Source: Pseudomonas arsenicoxydans
GTDB lineage: Bacteria > Pseudomonadota > Gammaproteobacteria > Pseudomonadales > Pseudomonadaceae
DNA: 64,000 nt
Reading direction: 5' to 3'
Assembly: GCF_006438915.1 (NCBI RefSeq)
Contig: NZ_RCZE01000020.1
Span: forward strand, 1 to 64,000
The notes below the pieces were generated by a model. It was given only the letters and a program-made list of their open reading frames with translations. It ran no database searches and was not told where the DNA came from. How positions within the stretch are numbered: position 1 is the first letter of the stretch; every line of letters starts with the position of its first letter. A program made the position numbers and the translations under genes. Of this stretch, positions 33,950 through 42,884 are shown in pieces.

Positions 33950-35524
33950 CTACCGCGTATGCGCCGCCGCCAACAGCTCTTTGGTGTACGGATGCTGCGG
34001 CGATTCAAACACCTCATGGCTGGCACCGCTTTCCACCACTTTGCCATCCTTGATCACGATCATGTCATGGGCCAGGGCACGCACCACCGCCAGGTCATGG
34101 CTGATAAACAAATACGTCAGACCGTGTTTTTCCTGAAGCTGGCGGAGCAGGGCGACCACTTGTTTTTGCACGGTGCGGTCCAGCGCCGAGGTCGGCTCGT
34201 CCAGCAGGATCAGCGCCGGTTTCAGCACCAGCGCCCGGGCGATGGCGATGCGCTGACGTTGGCCACCGGAAAATTCGTGCGGGTAGCGATGACGGCTTTG
34301 CGGGTCGAGACCGACTTCCTCCAGCGCACGAATCACTTCAGCCTTGCACTGTTCATCTGTTAGTTGGCTATGCACTTCAAGGCCTTCGCTGATGATCTGC
34401 GCCACCGACATTCGCGGGCTGAGGCTGCCATAAGGGTCCTGGAACACCACCTGCATTTTCTTGCGCCACGGCCGCAGTTGCTTTTGCGTCAGGCCATCCA
34501 GTGCTTCGCCTTGAAAGCGAATGCTGCCTTGGGAGTCGAGCAAGCGCAGGATTGCCTGACCGAGCGTCGATTTGCCCGAGCCCGATTCACCGACGATGCC
34601 CAGCGTCTTGCCGCGCTGAATCTTGAGGCTAATGCCGTCCACGGCGGTGAGGTACGTCTTGCGCTGAAACAAGCCGCCGCTAAGGGGGAATTGCACGCGC
34701 AGATTGTCCACTTCCAGCACGTTCTCGCGCTCATCTCGGGGCAGGGCTTCACCTTCCGGTTCGGCGTTCAACAGCACGCGACTATAAGGGTGCTTCGGTT
34801 CGGTGAAGATCGTTTCGCACGTGGCCTGCTCGACGATCTCCCCGGCCTTCATCACGCACACACGCTGGGCAATGCTGCGCACCAGATTGAGGTCATGGCT
34901 GATCAGCAGCAGTGACATGCCGAGCCGTTGTTGCAGAGATTTGAGCAGGATCAGAATCTTGCGCTGCACCGTGACGTCCAGCGCGGTGGTCGGTTCATCG
35001 GCGATCAGCAGCTCAGGCTCGCAGGCCAGGGCCATTGCGATCATCACCCGCTGACGTTGGCCGCCCGAAAGTTGATGGGGGTAAGCCTTGAGCCGCTCCT
35101 TGGGCTTTTGAATGCCGACCAGGTGCAGCAATTCAAGGATCCGCGCTTGCGCGGCTTTGCCGGTCAGGCCTTTGTGCAACAGCAGGGTTTCGCCGATCTG
35201 TTTTTCGATGCTGTGCAGCGGGTTGAGCGAGGTCATCGGCTCCTGAAAAATCATCGCAATCCGGTTGCCGCGCAATTCTCGCAACACGTTGGCGGGTGCG
35301 CCGAGCAGTTCCTTGCCGCGATAACGGATGCTGCCGGTGGATTCGGTGCCGATTTCGGGGAGCAATTGCAGGATCGAATGCGCCGTCACCGATTTCCCGG
35401 AGCCCGACTCGCCAACCAGCGCCAGGCATTCGCCAGGGCGGATATCCAGGCACAGGTTGCGCACCACGGTTTCGCCGCTGAAGGCGACGCTGAGGTCGCG
35501 GATTTCGATCAGGTTGGTACTCAT
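33950..35524 (-). CDS. yejF: Peptide ABC transporter fused ATPase (YejF type)
   Basis: A 524-residue protein with two complete nucleotide-binding domains, each with GESGSGKS Walker A, an LSGGQRQR or FSGGQRQR signature, and DEPTTALD or DEPTSALD Walker B. Oligopeptide C-terminal regions (HPYSRVLLNAEP and HPYTKELLAA) follow each domain, as in OppD/DppF. One chain therefore replaces the D/F pair. It is the last gene of a four-gene unit, 14 bases after yejE. The family imports peptides, including microcin C-type nucleotide peptides in E. coli. Confidence 0.94.
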   Translation of the reverse strand: MSTNLIEIRDLSVAFSGETVVRNLCLDIRPGECLALVGESGSGKSVTAHSILQLLPEIGTESTGSIRYRGKELLGAPANVLRELRGNRIAMIFQEPMTSLNPLHSIEKQIGETLLLHKGLTGKAAQARILELLHLVGIQKPKERLKAYPHQLSGGQRQRVMIAMALACEPELLIADEPTTALDVTVQRKILILLKSLQQRLGMSLLLISHDLNLVRSIAQRVCVMKAGEIVEQATCETIFTEPKHPYSRVLLNAEPEGEALPRDERENVLEVDNLRVQFPLSGGLFQRKTYLTAVDGISLKIQRGKTLGIVGESGSGKSTLGQAILRLLDSQGSIRFQGEALDGLTQKQLRPWRKKMQVVFQDPYGSLSPRMSVAQIISEGLEVHSQLTDEQCKAEVIRALEEVGLDPQSRHRYPHEFSGGQRQRIAIARALVLKPALILLDEPTSALDRTVQKQVVALLRQLQEKHGLTYLFISHDLAVVRALAHDMIVIKDGKVVESGASHEVFESPQHPYTKELLAAAHTR

Positions 35525-35538
35525 ATCAACAGTCCGCG

Positions 35539-36561
35539 TCAGGATCTCGGATCGAAAGCATCACGTAATGCCTCGCCGATAAACACCAGTAAAGAAAGAA
35601 TCAGCGCCAGGGTGAAAAACGCCGTCAGCCCCAGCCATGGCGCTTGCAGGTTCTGCTTGCCCTGACCGATCAGTTCGCCCAGGGATGCACTGCCGGCGGG
35701 CATGCCGAAACCGAGAAAGTCCAAGGCTGTCAGGGTGGTAATCGCCCCGGTCAGAATGAACGGCAGGTAACTCAGGGTCGCATTCATCGCGTTCGGCAGA
35801 ATGTGCCGCACGATCACTTTGCTATCCGACAGGCCCAGCGCCCGGGCGGCTTTGACGTATTCCAGGTTGCGCCCGCGCAGGAACTCGGCGCGCACTACGT
35901 CGACCAGCGCCAGCCAGGTGAACAGTGCCATGATCCCCAGCAACCACCAGAAATTCGGTTCGACGAACCCGGACAGAATGATCAGCAGGTACAGCACCGG
36001 CAGCCCGGACCAGACCTCCAGCAAGCGCTGGCCGATCAGGTCGACCCAGCCGCCGTAATAGCCTTGTAGGGCGCCGGCGGCAATGCCGATCAGGGCGCTG
36101 ACAAAGGTCAGCATCAACGCAAACAGGATCGACACCCGCGCGCCGAAAATTACCCGGGCCAATACGTCCCGGGCCTGATCGTCGGTGCCCAGCCAGTTCA
36201 CATTCGAGGGCGGGCTCGGTGCCGGTTTGTTGAGGTCATAGTTTGGCGTGTCGTCACTGAACGGGATCGGCGGGAACAGCATCCAGCCGCCGTCTTTTCT
36301 AATCAGCTTCTGTACATAGTCGCTGCGGTAATCCGCCTGGAACGGCAGTTGCCCGCCGAACGCCTGCTCGGTGTGGCGTTTGAACACCGGGAAATACCAT
36401 TGGCCCTGATAACTGACCACCAACGGTTTGTCGTTGGCGATCAACTCGCCACCCAGGGTCAGCACAAACAGACCAATGAATAACCACAGCGACCACCAGC
36501 CCCGACGATTTTTCTTGAAACGTTCAAAACGGCGACGGCCCAACGGCGAGAGCTTGAACAT
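35539..36561 (-). CDS. yejE: Peptide ABC transporter permease (YejE type)
   Basis: A 340-residue DppC/OppC-group permease. An N-terminal helix (about 24-44) is followed by a periplasmic loop of about 100 residues with WYFPVFKRHTEQAFGGQLPFQADYRSD, a YejE-type feature, then the five-helix core beginning LGTDDQARDVLARVIFGARVSI. The ATPase-docking loop is EFLRGRNLEYVKAARALGLSDSKVIVRHILPNAMNATLSY. Its start codon overlaps the yejB stop (TGATG). Confidence 0.94.
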   Translation of the reverse strand: MFKLSPLGRRRFERFKKNRRGWWSLWLFIGLFVLTLGGELIANDKPLVVSYQGQWYFPVFKRHTEQAFGGQLPFQADYRSDYVQKLIRKDGGWMLFPPIPFSDDTPNYDLNKPAPSPPSNVNWLGTDDQARDVLARVIFGARVSILFALMLTFVSALIGIAAGALQGYYGGWVDLIGQRLLEVWSGLPVLYLLIILSGFVEPNFWWLLGIMALFTWLALVDVVRAEFLRGRNLEYVKAARALGLSDSKVIVRHILPNAMNATLSYLPFILTGAITTLTALDFLGFGMPAGSASLGELIGQGKQNLQAPWLGLTAFFTLALILSLLVFIGEALRDAFDPRS

Positions 36562-37622
36562 CAGGCATTCCTCGCAGCGAAGTCGATGCGTGGGTCGACC
36601 AGGGTGTAGCAGAGGTCGCCGACAAGTTTTATCAGCAGGCCGAACAGCGTGAAGATGAACAGCGAGCCGAACACCACCGGATAGTCTCGCGAGACGGCAG
36701 CTTCGTAACTCATGCGGCCGAGGCCATCGAGGGAGAAAATCACTTCGATCAGCAAGGACCCGGCGAAAAACACACTGATGAATGCCTGCGGAATGCCCGA
36801 CACCACCAACAACATCGCATTGCGGAACACGTGCCCATACAGCACCCGGCGTTCGCTCATGCCTTTGGCCCGGGCGGTGATCACGTATTGGCGGGTGATT
36901 TCATTGAGGAACGAGTTTTTGGTAAGGATGGTCAGGGTGGCGAAACCGCCAATCACCAGCGACGTGACCGGCAAGACGAGGTGCCAGAAGTAGTCGGCGA
37001 TTTTGCCCACGGTGGACAGAGAATCGAAGTTGTCCGAGACCAGCCCGCGCACCGGGAACCAGTTCAACGAAGTGCCGCCGGCAAAGACCACGATCAGGAA
37101 CATGGCGAACAGGAACGCCGGCATGGCATAGCCGATGATGATCGCGGTGCTGCTCCAGATGTCGAAATGGCTGCCGTGGTGCACGGCCTTGCGGATACCC
37201 AGGGGAATCGACACCAGGTAGGTGATCAGGGTCGCCCACAGCCCGAGGGAAATGGTCACCGGCATTTTTTCGAGGATCAGGTCGGTGACTGTGGCGCCAC
37301 GAAAGAAGCTCTTGCCGAAGTCGAGCCGGGCGTAACTGGTGAGCATCAGCCACAGGCGTTCATGCGCGGGTTTGTCGAAGCCGTATTGTTTTTCGATGTC
37401 TTTGATCAGTTGCGGGTCCAGGCCTCGGCTGGCGCGCGAGGTGCCGTGCATGGTTTCGCCGGAACCGCCGCCGACTGTCGCGCCGCCGATGCCTTGCAAG
37501 TGCGCAATCGCCTGTTCCACCGGACCGCCCGGTGCTGCCTGGACGATGACGAAGTTGACCAACAGAATGATCACCAGCGTCGGGATAATCAGCAGCAAAC
37601 GCCGCAGTATGTAAGCCCACAT
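36561..37622 (-). CDS. yejB: Peptide ABC transporter permease (YejB type)
   Basis: A 353-residue DppB/OppB-group permease. N-terminus MWAYILRRLLLIIPTLVIILLVNFVIVQAAPGGPVEQ is typical. The insertion HLQGIGGATVGGGSGETMHGTSRASRGLDPQLIKDIEKQYGFDKP is characteristic of YejB. The docking loop is ITRQYVITARAKGMSERRVLYGHVFRNAMLLVVS. Start 37622 overlaps the binding-protein stop (TAATG); the open frame extending to 37706 is not needed. Confidence 0.94.
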   Translation of the reverse strand: MWAYILRRLLLIIPTLVIILLVNFVIVQAAPGGPVEQAIAHLQGIGGATVGGGSGETMHGTSRASRGLDPQLIKDIEKQYGFDKPAHERLWLMLTSYARLDFGKSFFRGATVTDLILEKMPVTISLGLWATLITYLVSIPLGIRKAVHHGSHFDIWSSTAIIIGYAMPAFLFAMFLIVVFAGGTSLNWFPVRGLVSDNFDSLSTVGKIADYFWHLVLPVTSLVIGGFATLTILTKNSFLNEITRQYVITARAKGMSERRVLYGHVFRNAMLLVVSGIPQAFISVFFAGSLLIEVIFSLDGLGRMSYEAAVSRDYPVVFGSLFIFTLFGLLIKLVGDLCYTLVDPRIDFAARNA

Positions 37623-39490
37623 TAATGCGGCCCTCCGGGTTTGCCACGGCTGATTTGCTCGGCGGTCATTTGCTGGTTGGTTAGCGGCGTGGTGCTTATT
37701 TCCCACCAGCTCTCGATGGCCTCGTCATTACTGGCCTGCTCGTTGGGTCGACCGAAGCGGTTCCACCAGACCGTCGAGGTGCCCGGCGGGTAATAGTTGG
37801 GAATCCAGTAGTAGTTCCATTGCAACACCCGGTCGAGCGCGTGGGCGTAGCGCAGCATCTCGGGCTGGGTGGTGGCGCGGATTACGCCGGTGATCAGTGT
37901 GTCGACCGCCGGATTCTTCAGCACCATGTAGTTGTTGGCGCCGGGATCGTTGGCCGAGATCGAGCCGAAGTAATTGAGCAGTTCGCCACCGGGAGAGGTG
38001 GTGACCGGGTAGCCGGTGACGATCATGTCGTAGTCGCGACTCATCAGGCGATTCACGTACTGGGAGGAGTCGATACGGCGGATGTTGAGGTCGATGCCGA
38101 TCTGTTTCAGGGTGCGCTTGTAGGGCAACAGCAAGCGGTCCATGCCGTTCTGACTGACCAGGAAAGTAAAGCTCAGCGGCTCGCCCTCGGCGTTGACCAG
38201 TTGATCGCCATCGGGTTTCCATCCGGCCTGTTCGAGCAGGTCCAGTGCTTGCAACTGCTTGTCGCGAATCACACCGCTGCCATCGGTTTTCGGTGCTTCG
38301 AAGACCTGGGTGAACACCTCGTCGGGGATCTGCCCGCGCAACGGCTCAAGAATGGCCAGCTCCGCCGCATCCGGTAGTTGTCGCGCCGCCAGGTCGGTGT
38401 TGGAAAAGTAGCTCTGCTGGCGGATGTACATGTCTCGCATCATCTGCCGGTTGCTCCATTCGAAATCCCAGAGCATGGCCAAGGCCTGACGCACTCGGCG
38501 GTCCTGGAAAATCGGGTTCTGCAAATTGAACACAAACCCTTGCGCCGGTTGCGGTGCGTCTTGGGCCAGATGTGCCTTTTGCAGGCGGCCATCGCTCAGG
38601 GCCGGACTCTCGTAGCCGATGGAATAGCCGGTGGCGGAGAATTCGCGGTTGTAGTCATAGGCGCCGCCACGCAGCACTTGGCGGGCGACGTCGGTGTCGC
38701 CGAAGTACTCGATACTGAAGTGATCGAAGTTGTAGAGGCCGCGGCTGACCGGTAAATCCTTGCCCCACCAATTGGCGTCGCGCTCGAAGGTGATGCTGCG
38801 ACCGGAGTCGACTTTGCCGACTTTATAAGGGCCGCTGCCCAAAGGCGCCTCGTACCCGCCACCGTTGGCGAAGTCGCGGGTCTTCCACCAATGTTCGGGA
38901 AACACCGGTAGCGTCGCGATGTCGAGGGGCAGGGTGCGGTTTTCGTTGCTTTTGAAATCGAAACGCACGACCAGAGGCGATTCAACTTCCACACCTTTGA
39001 CGTCCGCGAACTGGGTCCGATAGCGCAGACTGCCCTGGGTCATCAGCAGGTCGTAGGTGTAGCGCACGTCTTCGGCGGTGATCGGCGTGCCGTCGGCAAA
39101 GCGCGCCTTGGGGTTGAGATAGAACCGCAAAAACAGACCGTCGTCCGGGCGCTCCATTTTTTGTGCGACAAGGCCGTACACGGTGTAGGGCTCGTCCAGT
39201 GAGCGCTGCGCCAGCGGCGAGTAAAGCAAGCCGTCGATTTGCGTGACGCCAATGCCCTTGTCGATGTACGGCAGCATATGGTCGAAATGGCCGATTTCAA
39301 TCGCCGAGCGACGCATTGTTCCGCCCTTGGGCGCCTGTGGGTTGGTATAAGCAAAATGACTGAAACCGGCGGGATACTTCGCGGCTTCTCCGTACACGGT
39401 CAACGCCTGTTGCGGTGCGGCATTCACACCGGCGGCGCCCAACAACAGCGCTACGGCAGTGAACAATAAAGTGGGGAAAGCCAGTCGCAT
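37622..39490 (-). CDS. yejA: Peptide ABC transporter periplasmic binding protein (YejA type)
   Basis: A 622-residue family-5 binding protein with a Sec signal peptide (MRLAFPTLLFTAVALLLGAAGVNA, cleavage after about 24). Recognisable parts are YGEAAKYPAGFSHFAYTNPQAPKGGTM, LAQRSLDEPYTVYGLVAQKME, FRFYLNP-type segment with DGTPITAEDVRYTYDLL, GSGPYKVGKVDSGRSITFERDANWWGKDLP, and QNYYWIPNYYPPG-like C-terminus. It is the first gene of the yejABEF unit. ATG 39490 was selected because it begins the signal peptide. A weak hairpin separates it from the upstream ppiC. Confidence 0.93.
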   Translation of the reverse strand: MRLAFPTLLFTAVALLLGAAGVNAAPQQALTVYGEAAKYPAGFSHFAYTNPQAPKGGTMRRSAIEIGHFDHMLPYIDKGIGVTQIDGLLYSPLAQRSLDEPYTVYGLVAQKMERPDDGLFLRFYLNPKARFADGTPITAEDVRYTYDLLMTQGSLRYRTQFADVKGVEVESPLVVRFDFKSNENRTLPLDIATLPVFPEHWWKTRDFANGGGYEAPLGSGPYKVGKVDSGRSITFERDANWWGKDLPVSRGLYNFDHFSIEYFGDTDVARQVLRGGAYDYNREFSATGYSIGYESPALSDGRLQKAHLAQDAPQPAQGFVFNLQNPIFQDRRVRQALAMLWDFEWSNRQMMRDMYIRQQSYFSNTDLAARQLPDAAELAILEPLRGQIPDEVFTQVFEAPKTDGSGVIRDKQLQALDLLEQAGWKPDGDQLVNAEGEPLSFTFLVSQNGMDRLLLPYKRTLKQIGIDLNIRRIDSSQYVNRLMSRDYDMIVTGYPVTTSPGGELLNYFGSISANDPGANNYMVLKNPAVDTLITGVIRATTQPEMLRYAHALDRVLQWNYYWIPNYYPPGTSTVWWNRFGRPNEQASNDEAIESWWEISTTPLTNQQMTAEQISRGKPGGPH

Positions 39491-39577
39491 TATCAGCCTT
39501 AGAGCCGGAGGATCGAAAAGCACAATTTGTACGCTAGCGGCGCCTCCCTCGCCAGTCTAAAAACGTATTCGAAACAC

Positions 39578-39602
39578 AACGGCCCACCAAAAGGCGGGCC
39601 GT
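39578..39602 (-). terminator. Probable terminator after ppiC
   Basis: ACGGCCC ... GGGCCGT stem (8 bp plus three inner pairs, loop TTTT) between ppiC and the yej unit. The T-tract on the minus strand is short, so termination may be partial. Confidence 0.6.
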
Positions 39603-39626
39603 TATGCGTAAAGCCTGGCGGATTGA

Positions 39627-39908
39627 TCAGTCCTGACGACTGGTCACTTCCAGCAAGTGATAACCGAACTGGGTTTTCACTGGGCCTTGTACGACGTTGA
39701 TTGGAGCGCTGAACACCACGGTGTCAAATTCCTTGACCATCTGGCCAGGACCGAACGAACCCAGGTCGCCGCCTTGACGGCTGGATGGGCAGGTGGAGTT
39801 GGCTTTGGCGATTTCGGCGAAATCAGCGCCGCCTTCGATCTGGGCCTTGAGTTCGTTGCACTTGGCTTCCGAGGCAACCAGGATGTGACGGGCAGTGGCT
39901 TTAGCCAT
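39627..39908 (-). CDS. ppiC: Parvulin-type peptidyl-prolyl isomerase PpiC
   Basis: A 93-residue cytoplasmic parvulin with the length of E. coli PpiC. ARHILVASEAKCNELKAQIEGG, FAEIAKANSTCPSSRQGGDLGSFGPGQMVKEFD and TQFGYHLLEVTSR cover the whole domain and its two active-site histidines. It is more typical of PpiC than the copy at 23708-23983. A GGAGAA site precedes ATG 39908. Single-gene unit. Confidence 0.94.
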   Translation of the reverse strand: MAKATARHILVASEAKCNELKAQIEGGADFAEIAKANSTCPSSRQGGDLGSFGPGQMVKEFDTVVFSAPINVVQGPVKTQFGYHLLEVTSRQD

Positions 39909-39990
39909 GGAAAATTCTCCTTTCAATATTCAGTAAAGTGCGGAGCCTACCGGATTCAGTGGTCTATTTCTCGTCAAAGTTCCGGACAGA

Positions 39991-40872
39991 TTATAGGCCC
40001 GCGTTTCTCAGACGCTCGGCATGCTGCACATACAACGCCACGGGATCTATGGCTTTTCGGTTCAAACCGCCGATATGACCGAGGCTGTTCAGGTGATCCA
40101 GCGGATAGTCGGAGCGGATGACTTTTCCCAGGTGGGAGCTGTAGCGTCCGACTAAACCGTCATTCTGCTCCGCTTCAGTGGTGAAGTAGTGGGAGAAGGC
40201 ACGGAGGAATCCGTGCAGTGGATCGAGCGCTTTCAAGCCCTCGTCGAGAAGCGTTCCCTGTAACGTGCCGCTCCAGGAGTAATAACGCACGCCGTTAACC
40301 ACCTCTCGGCCCTTGCCGCCCCAGGTCTTCGGCAACCCTTGGGGGTATTTGTCGTTGAAAGCCCCTACGCCTTCGGTGGTCAGCGCATTGAGCGCGGCGA
40401 CAGCGTTCTGCGGTAAGTACTGGTTGCCGCTGAGTAACGACACAAAATCAGCAAACAGCGTCGCCACCGTCGCCGCGACATGTTCTGGAAGACGGCCGGG
40501 CGTCAGCGCCTTGCGCAGGAAGTCGGCCAGTTCCGAGCCGTGGTTTGGGCCACTGACCGATGTCACCGAAGCCACCGCATGGGGTGCTATCGCCGCCGCA
40601 TAGCGTGCCGCCAATGCCCCCTGGCTATGGCCGATCAGGTTGACCTTGCTGGCGCCGGTTCCTTCCAGCACCCGTTCGATTTGTGCCAATAGCTGGTCGC
40701 CACGTACTTCGTTGCTATGGGTAGCCGACAGGTGCGGGATGAACACCCTGGCTCCCGCACTTCGCAGGGACTGCTTGACGTCATGGAAGAGTTCGATTTT
40801 GCCGATGCGATCAAAGCCAAAGAGCCCGTGGATCAGCAGGATAGGGTACTGGGTAGTTGCATTCCGTAGCAT
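39991..40872 (-). CDS. Triacylglycerol lipase, family I.1/fragi-type
   Basis: A 293-residue alpha/beta hydrolase. YPILLIHGLFGFDRIGKIELFH carries the oxyanion HGLFG motif; the nucleophile is Ser83 in GHSQG; NDGLVGRYSSHLGKVIRSDYPLDHLNSLGH holds the Asp and the His of the triad. TSVSGPNHGSELADFLRKAL is strongly conserved in Pseudomonas lipases. Like the P. fragi and P. fluorescens 30-kDa lipases it has no recognisable signal peptide and no foldase gene next to it, so the export route is unclear. Single gene. Confidence 0.93.
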   Translation of the reverse strand: MLRNATTQYPILLIHGLFGFDRIGKIELFHDVKQSLRSAGARVFIPHLSATHSNEVRGDQLLAQIERVLEGTGASKVNLIGHSQGALAARYAAAIAPHAVASVTSVSGPNHGSELADFLRKALTPGRLPEHVAATVATLFADFVSLLSGNQYLPQNAVAALNALTTEGVGAFNDKYPQGLPKTWGGKGREVVNGVRYYSWSGTLQGTLLDEGLKALDPLHGFLRAFSHYFTTEAEQNDGLVGRYSSHLGKVIRSDYPLDHLNSLGHIGGLNRKAIDPVALYVQHAERLRNAGL

Positions 40873-41169
40873 GTTGATTCCTTTTTCGCGGTCGTTCAGA
40901 GGTGTGCAGATGGGCTCACTCTAAAGCACCCCGGCGCTTGGGCGATGTATGAAGAATCCGCTGTAAGCTGATGAAAAAGGTATAGAAAAGGTAGGAAAGT
41001 TCGAATGTGGTTGAGGTCTTGTTCTGAATGTTTCGACATCTTTTGATCTGTAACAGAGCGTTTTCCTGCGATGGCCTACTCGGGAAACGGTTTTGCCTGT
41101 CAGTGAAGTCTTATGCTGGTGATCTTGTGGCAAGGGAGCAAGCTCCCTCGCCACAGGTTCAGTGTCAGG
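40873..41169. other. Intergenic region with one GGCGAGGG-type REP
   Basis: 297 bases without a supported gene. At 41126..41156 a palindrome, GTGGCAAGGGAGC/GCTCCCTCGCCAC, of the third REP family stands alone directly behind the DAHP synthase stop and probably ends that transcript. The lipase promoter must lie in the right half (AT-rich near 40960-41060). Confidence 0.65.
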
Positions 41170-42258
41170 CTAGCTGACTGGCATTTGCCCGCGCTGCGCT
41201 CGAAGCCGGTCGGCGGCCTGGCGCAACAATTCTTCTGTACCGCTCCAGCCAAGACAGCCGTCGGTCACCGAAACGCCGTAGCGCAGCGATGGACTCAACG
41301 GCTGGCAACCTTCGAACAGATGACTCTCGATCATCATCCCGATTAGCGAACGGTCGCCTTGCAGGCGTTGTTCAAGCACGTCGTTAAACACCGTGGGTTG
41401 CCGCGCCGGGTCTTTGCCACTGTTGGCGTGGCTGCAGTCGACCATGATCCGCGCCGGGATCTTCAGTCGGGTCAAATCGCGGTTTACCTGGCCTACGCTG
41501 TCGCGGTCGTAGTTCGGCCCATGGTGTCCGCCGCGCAGCACCAGGTGCGTGTCGGGGTTGCCAGGCGTCTGGATGATTGCCGGATGCCCCTGGCTGTCGA
41601 CGCCAAAATGTCGGTGCGGATGAGCGGCCGAACGCATGGCGTCGCTGGCCACGGTCACGCCGCCATCAGTGCCGTTCTTGAACCCGACCGGCATGCCCAG
41701 GCCACTGGCCATTTCCCGGTGGATCTGCGATTCGGTGGTACGGGCACCAATCGCCACCCAGCTCAGCAAGTCGTCAAAGTAGCCGGCGGCCATGGGTTGC
41801 AGCAGTTCGGTGGCAATCGGCAAGCCGAGGTGGAGCATTTCGCGCATCAACTCGCGGGACAGCGTCAAACCGCCGGCCATGTCATCGCTGCCATCCAGAT
41901 GCGGATCGTAGGCCAGGCCCTTCCAGCCGACTGTGGTACGCGGTTTTTCGATGTAGGCGCGCATCACCAGCAGCATCTCATCGCTGACGTCGGTGGCGAG
42001 TCGGGCAAGGTTGGCGGCGTATTCAAGGGCGGACTGGGGGTCATGAATCGAGCAGGGACCGACGATCACCAGCAAACGGGAGTCTTCACCGTTGAGGATT
42101 GCGCGGACCGCGTCGCGGTGAGCGGCGACTTGGCGGGTCAGGGCGTTGCTGAGGGGCAGTTGCTGCTTGAGTTGCAATGAGCTGGGCAGACGCAGGGTCA
42201 GCGCTTCATTCGCAGGGTTCAAGGTGGACAGCGGCAGAGCAGAGACGGACGAGTTCAT
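41170..42258 (-). CDS. 3-deoxy-7-phosphoheptulonate (DAHP) synthase, class I
   Basis: A 362-residue AroAI-alpha enzyme that joins PEP and erythrose 4-phosphate as the first step of aromatic synthesis. LLVIVGPCSIHDPQSALEYA, MRAYIEKPRTTVGWKGLAYDP, ELLQPMAAGYFDDLLSWVAIGARTTESQIHREMASGL, VGFKNGTDG, LRGGHHGPNYD and IMVDCSHANSGKDPARQ are all family signatures with the metal and PEP ligands present. Feedback type cannot be fixed from sequence here. Upstream lie a Tyr-rich small ORF and an attenuator leader, which point to control by aromatic amino acid supply. Confidence 0.95.
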   Translation of the reverse strand: MNSSVSALPLSTLNPANEALTLRLPSSLQLKQQLPLSNALTRQVAAHRDAVRAILNGEDSRLLVIVGPCSIHDPQSALEYAANLARLATDVSDEMLLVMRAYIEKPRTTVGWKGLAYDPHLDGSDDMAGGLTLSRELMREMLHLGLPIATELLQPMAAGYFDDLLSWVAIGARTTESQIHREMASGLGMPVGFKNGTDGGVTVASDAMRSAAHPHRHFGVDSQGHPAIIQTPGNPDTHLVLRGGHHGPNYDRDSVGQVNRDLTRLKIPARIMVDCSHANSGKDPARQPTVFNDVLEQRLQGDRSLIGMMIESHLFEGCQPLSPSLRYGVSVTDGCLGWSGTEELLRQAADRLRAQRGQMPVS

Positions 42259-42306
42259 GGCATGGCTTCCTGGGCTGGCGGCGGGTTCGTTCCCGCGCGC
42301 TCGGCC

Positions 42307-42459
42307 CTACTGGGGTGTTCGACAATTGGCCGGATTGGCTGCGTGTGTGTGCTTGCCACCTGTGGGTGACCGATCGGAGGCGGCAGGCTGTCCCGAGCGG
42401 AGGCTGGTAAATCGCCAGGCGGTAAAACTGTCGTAACGGTAATAAGTGGCGTAGTTCAT
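42307..42459 (-). CDS. Second leader-type small ORF, Tyr-rich N-terminus
   Basis: A 50-codon ORF that starts ATG 42459 with a GAGG site nine bases before it and opens MNYATYYRYDSFTAWRF: five Tyr, two Phe, one Trp within 17 residues. The remainder is rich in Ser, Pro and Arg and looks unconstrained. It lies after the attenuator terminator and stops 48 bases before the DAHP synthase start. It could act as a second translational sensor of aromatic charge. No further terminator is visible behind it. Confidence 0.45.
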   Translation of the reverse strand: MNYATYYRYDSFTAWRFTSLRSGQPAASDRSPTGGKHTHAANPANCRTPQ

Positions 42460-42504
42460 GTCGTGAATCCTCAAAGTGTCTGGTGCGTCGCAAAAGTGTT
42501 CGGG

Positions 42505-42545
42505 GCTGAAAAAACAAAACCCCCGGTCGGGAGGCCGACCGGGGG
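42505..42545 (-). terminator. Attenuator terminator in the DAHP synthase leader
   Basis: A perfect 11-bp stem, CCCCCGGTCGG/CCGACCGGGGG (42520-42530 with 42535-42545), with loop of four and a following U-rich tract on the minus strand. It lies 50 bases behind the leader peptide stop and 246 bases before the synthase. A preceding hairpin GGCGCCC...GGGTCGCC (about 42561-42586) could be the competing antiterminator arm. Confidence 0.85.
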
Positions 42546-42594
42546 TTTGGAAAACTCTGGCGGCGACCCGTTTAAAGTGGGCGCCGTGTGGGTA

Positions 42595-42723
42595 TCAGGC
42601 GCGCCAGTGGCTAAACCAATACCCAAAATAAAAGCTGACCGGAGCACAAACGTCATTTACCCGCGCAGCCGCCACCGAACGCTGAGCGCTGGCAGTTGGA
42701 AGCGGTGAGAGGGTATTGAACAT
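42595..42723 (-). CDS. Aromatic leader peptide of the DAHP synthase attenuator
   Basis: A 42-residue peptide starting at ATG 42723 with GGAGAC site. Residues 31-40 are FYFGYWFSHW: three Phe, two Tyr and two Trp in ten codons just before the stop, the classic design of an attenuator control region. A terminator follows at once. Stalling on scarce charged aromatic tRNAs would favour the alternative fold and read-through into the DAHP synthase gene. Confidence 0.8.
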   Translation of the reverse strand: MFNTLSPLPTASAQRSVAAARVNDVCAPVSFYFGYWFSHWRA

Positions 42724-42884
42724 GGTCTGTCTCCGATGAATGCGCCGAGCTTACTCGAGGCCGGTGCGCGGTTTCAATCAGAAAATGCTATCGATCGTCG
42801 ACGGCATTTTCTATCGCTTGAGTGCCGGCTGCTTTATGACACACTTTGTGTTTTTCCCACCCTCTAACGTCACAAGGACGAACC

